64,000 nucleotides of DNA from Ornithodoros turicata (taxonomy: Eukaryota; Arthropoda; Arachnida; Ixodida; Argasidae), in NCBI RefSeq assembly GCF_037126465.1, contig NC_088203.1, positions 78,960,168 through 79,024,167 on the forward strand, read 5' to 3'. Made by a program: the position numbers and the translations under genes. The notes under the pieces are model-generated. The model was not told where the DNA came from. It ran no database searches and saw nothing but the letters and a program-made list of their open reading frames with translations. This document shows positions 63,166-64,000 of this stretch, piece after piece (position 1 is the first letter of the stretch; every line of letters starts with the position of its first letter).

Positions 63166-64000
63166 TCACTTGTCACGCCAAGTTATTATAGATACGATCG
63201 ACCTATCAAACGAAGCCCGCGTTTTCCTTCTCTTTTCTCTCTGCTCGACTTGTCGCTTTATCCGTCTACAGTGAAAACAATGTAGCCTTCATGTAGCGTA
63301 TGCGCAGAGCACCGCGTAATTGCGGGTAAGGCCTAGCTAATGAGATGGTACGCCAAACAAGTGCTCGCTCGCGCAAATTAGCGCTAGGAACGCCCTGACA
63401 TCTCCGTATCTCGACCCACCATACCTCCAGCCCCTTTTCCAACTCTGCTTCGACCGCCGAAAAATATGCACGCCCAAAAGGCGAACAGGGGGGAAAAAGG
63501 AGAGAGAGAGAGAGAGAGCGCCTATTGAAACGGTAGCGAGATTTCGTGTGGTGGCTACATCAGTTCTTCTAACGGATGAGCGTGCTAATTACGTCGAAGG
63601 TAGTGAAGCGTTATTAACGAAACGTCGTTGTCACCGACGAAGATCCGAGTATGGAACGGGTCGTTGATGCAGATACGTGGAAGGGGAAGATATACATGAG
63701 ATGACGCGGGTTCGGAAAGGTGGGATTAAGGGAGAAGTGGCGCGTCAGTGTTGTGCAGTGCTGGGGGGGGGGGGGGGGGGATTGCAGTGCTTGTAAAAAA
63801 ATATACATTTGGAGTTTGATATAATTATTATTCCATGGCGGCGGTCTTTGATCGCGCTATGGGGCCCGAAGCATGAAATTCCGTACGGTGAGCGTTATCG
63901 TCACTATCTGAAATCGGATAGCTCAAAACCGTGTAGCTCCGTCCGTTGCTAACGTTAGGGCTACGTGACACCACGTGACGGTGCCAGCACCACGTCATCG
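63166..64000. other. No gene seen; GA and poly-G tracts
   Basis: Contains a GA run (63501-63519) and 18 G (63763-63780). No coding sequence recognised. Confidence 0.5.

Noticed and set aside
1..64000. CRISPR array, prokaryotic operons or an integrated virus
   Set aside because: No regularly spaced repeats with unique spacers, no clustered same-strand genes with ribosome binding sites, and no viral structural or replication genes; all RT sequences fit retrotransposon families.

Overview
The window is repeat-dense arthropod DNA, most probably from a tick (Ixodida). It holds RNase H-bearing non-LTR retrotransposons of the I/R1 group, three lineages of Penelope-like elements (PLEs), a Helentron-type Helitron remnant, a Copia element, tRNA-derived SINEs resembling those reported from ixodid ticks, and many palindromic MITEs. 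There is no bacterial or viral gene organisation, no rRNA and no CRISPR array. The tick assignment is an inference from repeat families, and I cannot name the species. I find no host gene with confidence; one candidate exon (56930-57247, minus) and two unrecognised ORFs are listed with low confidence.

Layout. 1-9.8 kb: an unrecognised ORF, SINEs, an I/R1 tail, a perfect ACAT microsatellite of 121 units, a stack of an I/R1 element split by a CR1/Jockey-like LINE, a hAT-like MITE, a 547-bp TIR element and a rearranged RNase H remnant. 9.8-25 kb: sparse, with a small fold-back carrying a hammerhead-ribozyme-like core (11.4 kb), an RNase H element (14.6-15.6 kb), a mariner transposase remnant (16.2-16.5 kb), palindromic MITEs and a PLE-end palindrome (19.7-20.05 kb). 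25-32 kb: a PLE split by a hAT-like MITE with an 8-bp target duplication. It is followed by the best-preserved element of the window, a PLE with an uninterrupted 617-codon reverse transcriptase/GIY-YIG ORF and 1.1-kb inverted arms, inserted into a palindromic MITE with a 14-bp target duplication. 32-45 kb: a Harbinger-like MITE with TTA duplication inside another MITE, an RT scrap, a hAT-like MITE with exact 8-bp duplication, SINEs and LINE tails. 45.5-51.9 kb: an I/R1 element, then a Copia element interrupted by a LINE, a third PLE, a LINE tail and a SINE, then an inverted pair of tRNA-like sequences. 52.2-53.6 kb: a Helentron helicase end followed by an endonuclease domain. 53.6-64 kb: MITE and SINE fragments, the candidate exon, palindromes, a LINE tail with a second hammerhead-like motif, and a last I/R1 tail.

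Almost nothing here works as a gene set. The content is a layered record of insertions, several datable relative to each other because one element interrupts another and leaves a target-site duplication. The main points for follow-up are the inverted-arm PLE and its terminal palindromes, the two hammerhead-like motifs, the palindromic MITE family with the GGCGTACGCC core, the Helentron helicase-endonuclease remnant and the long perfect ACAT array.
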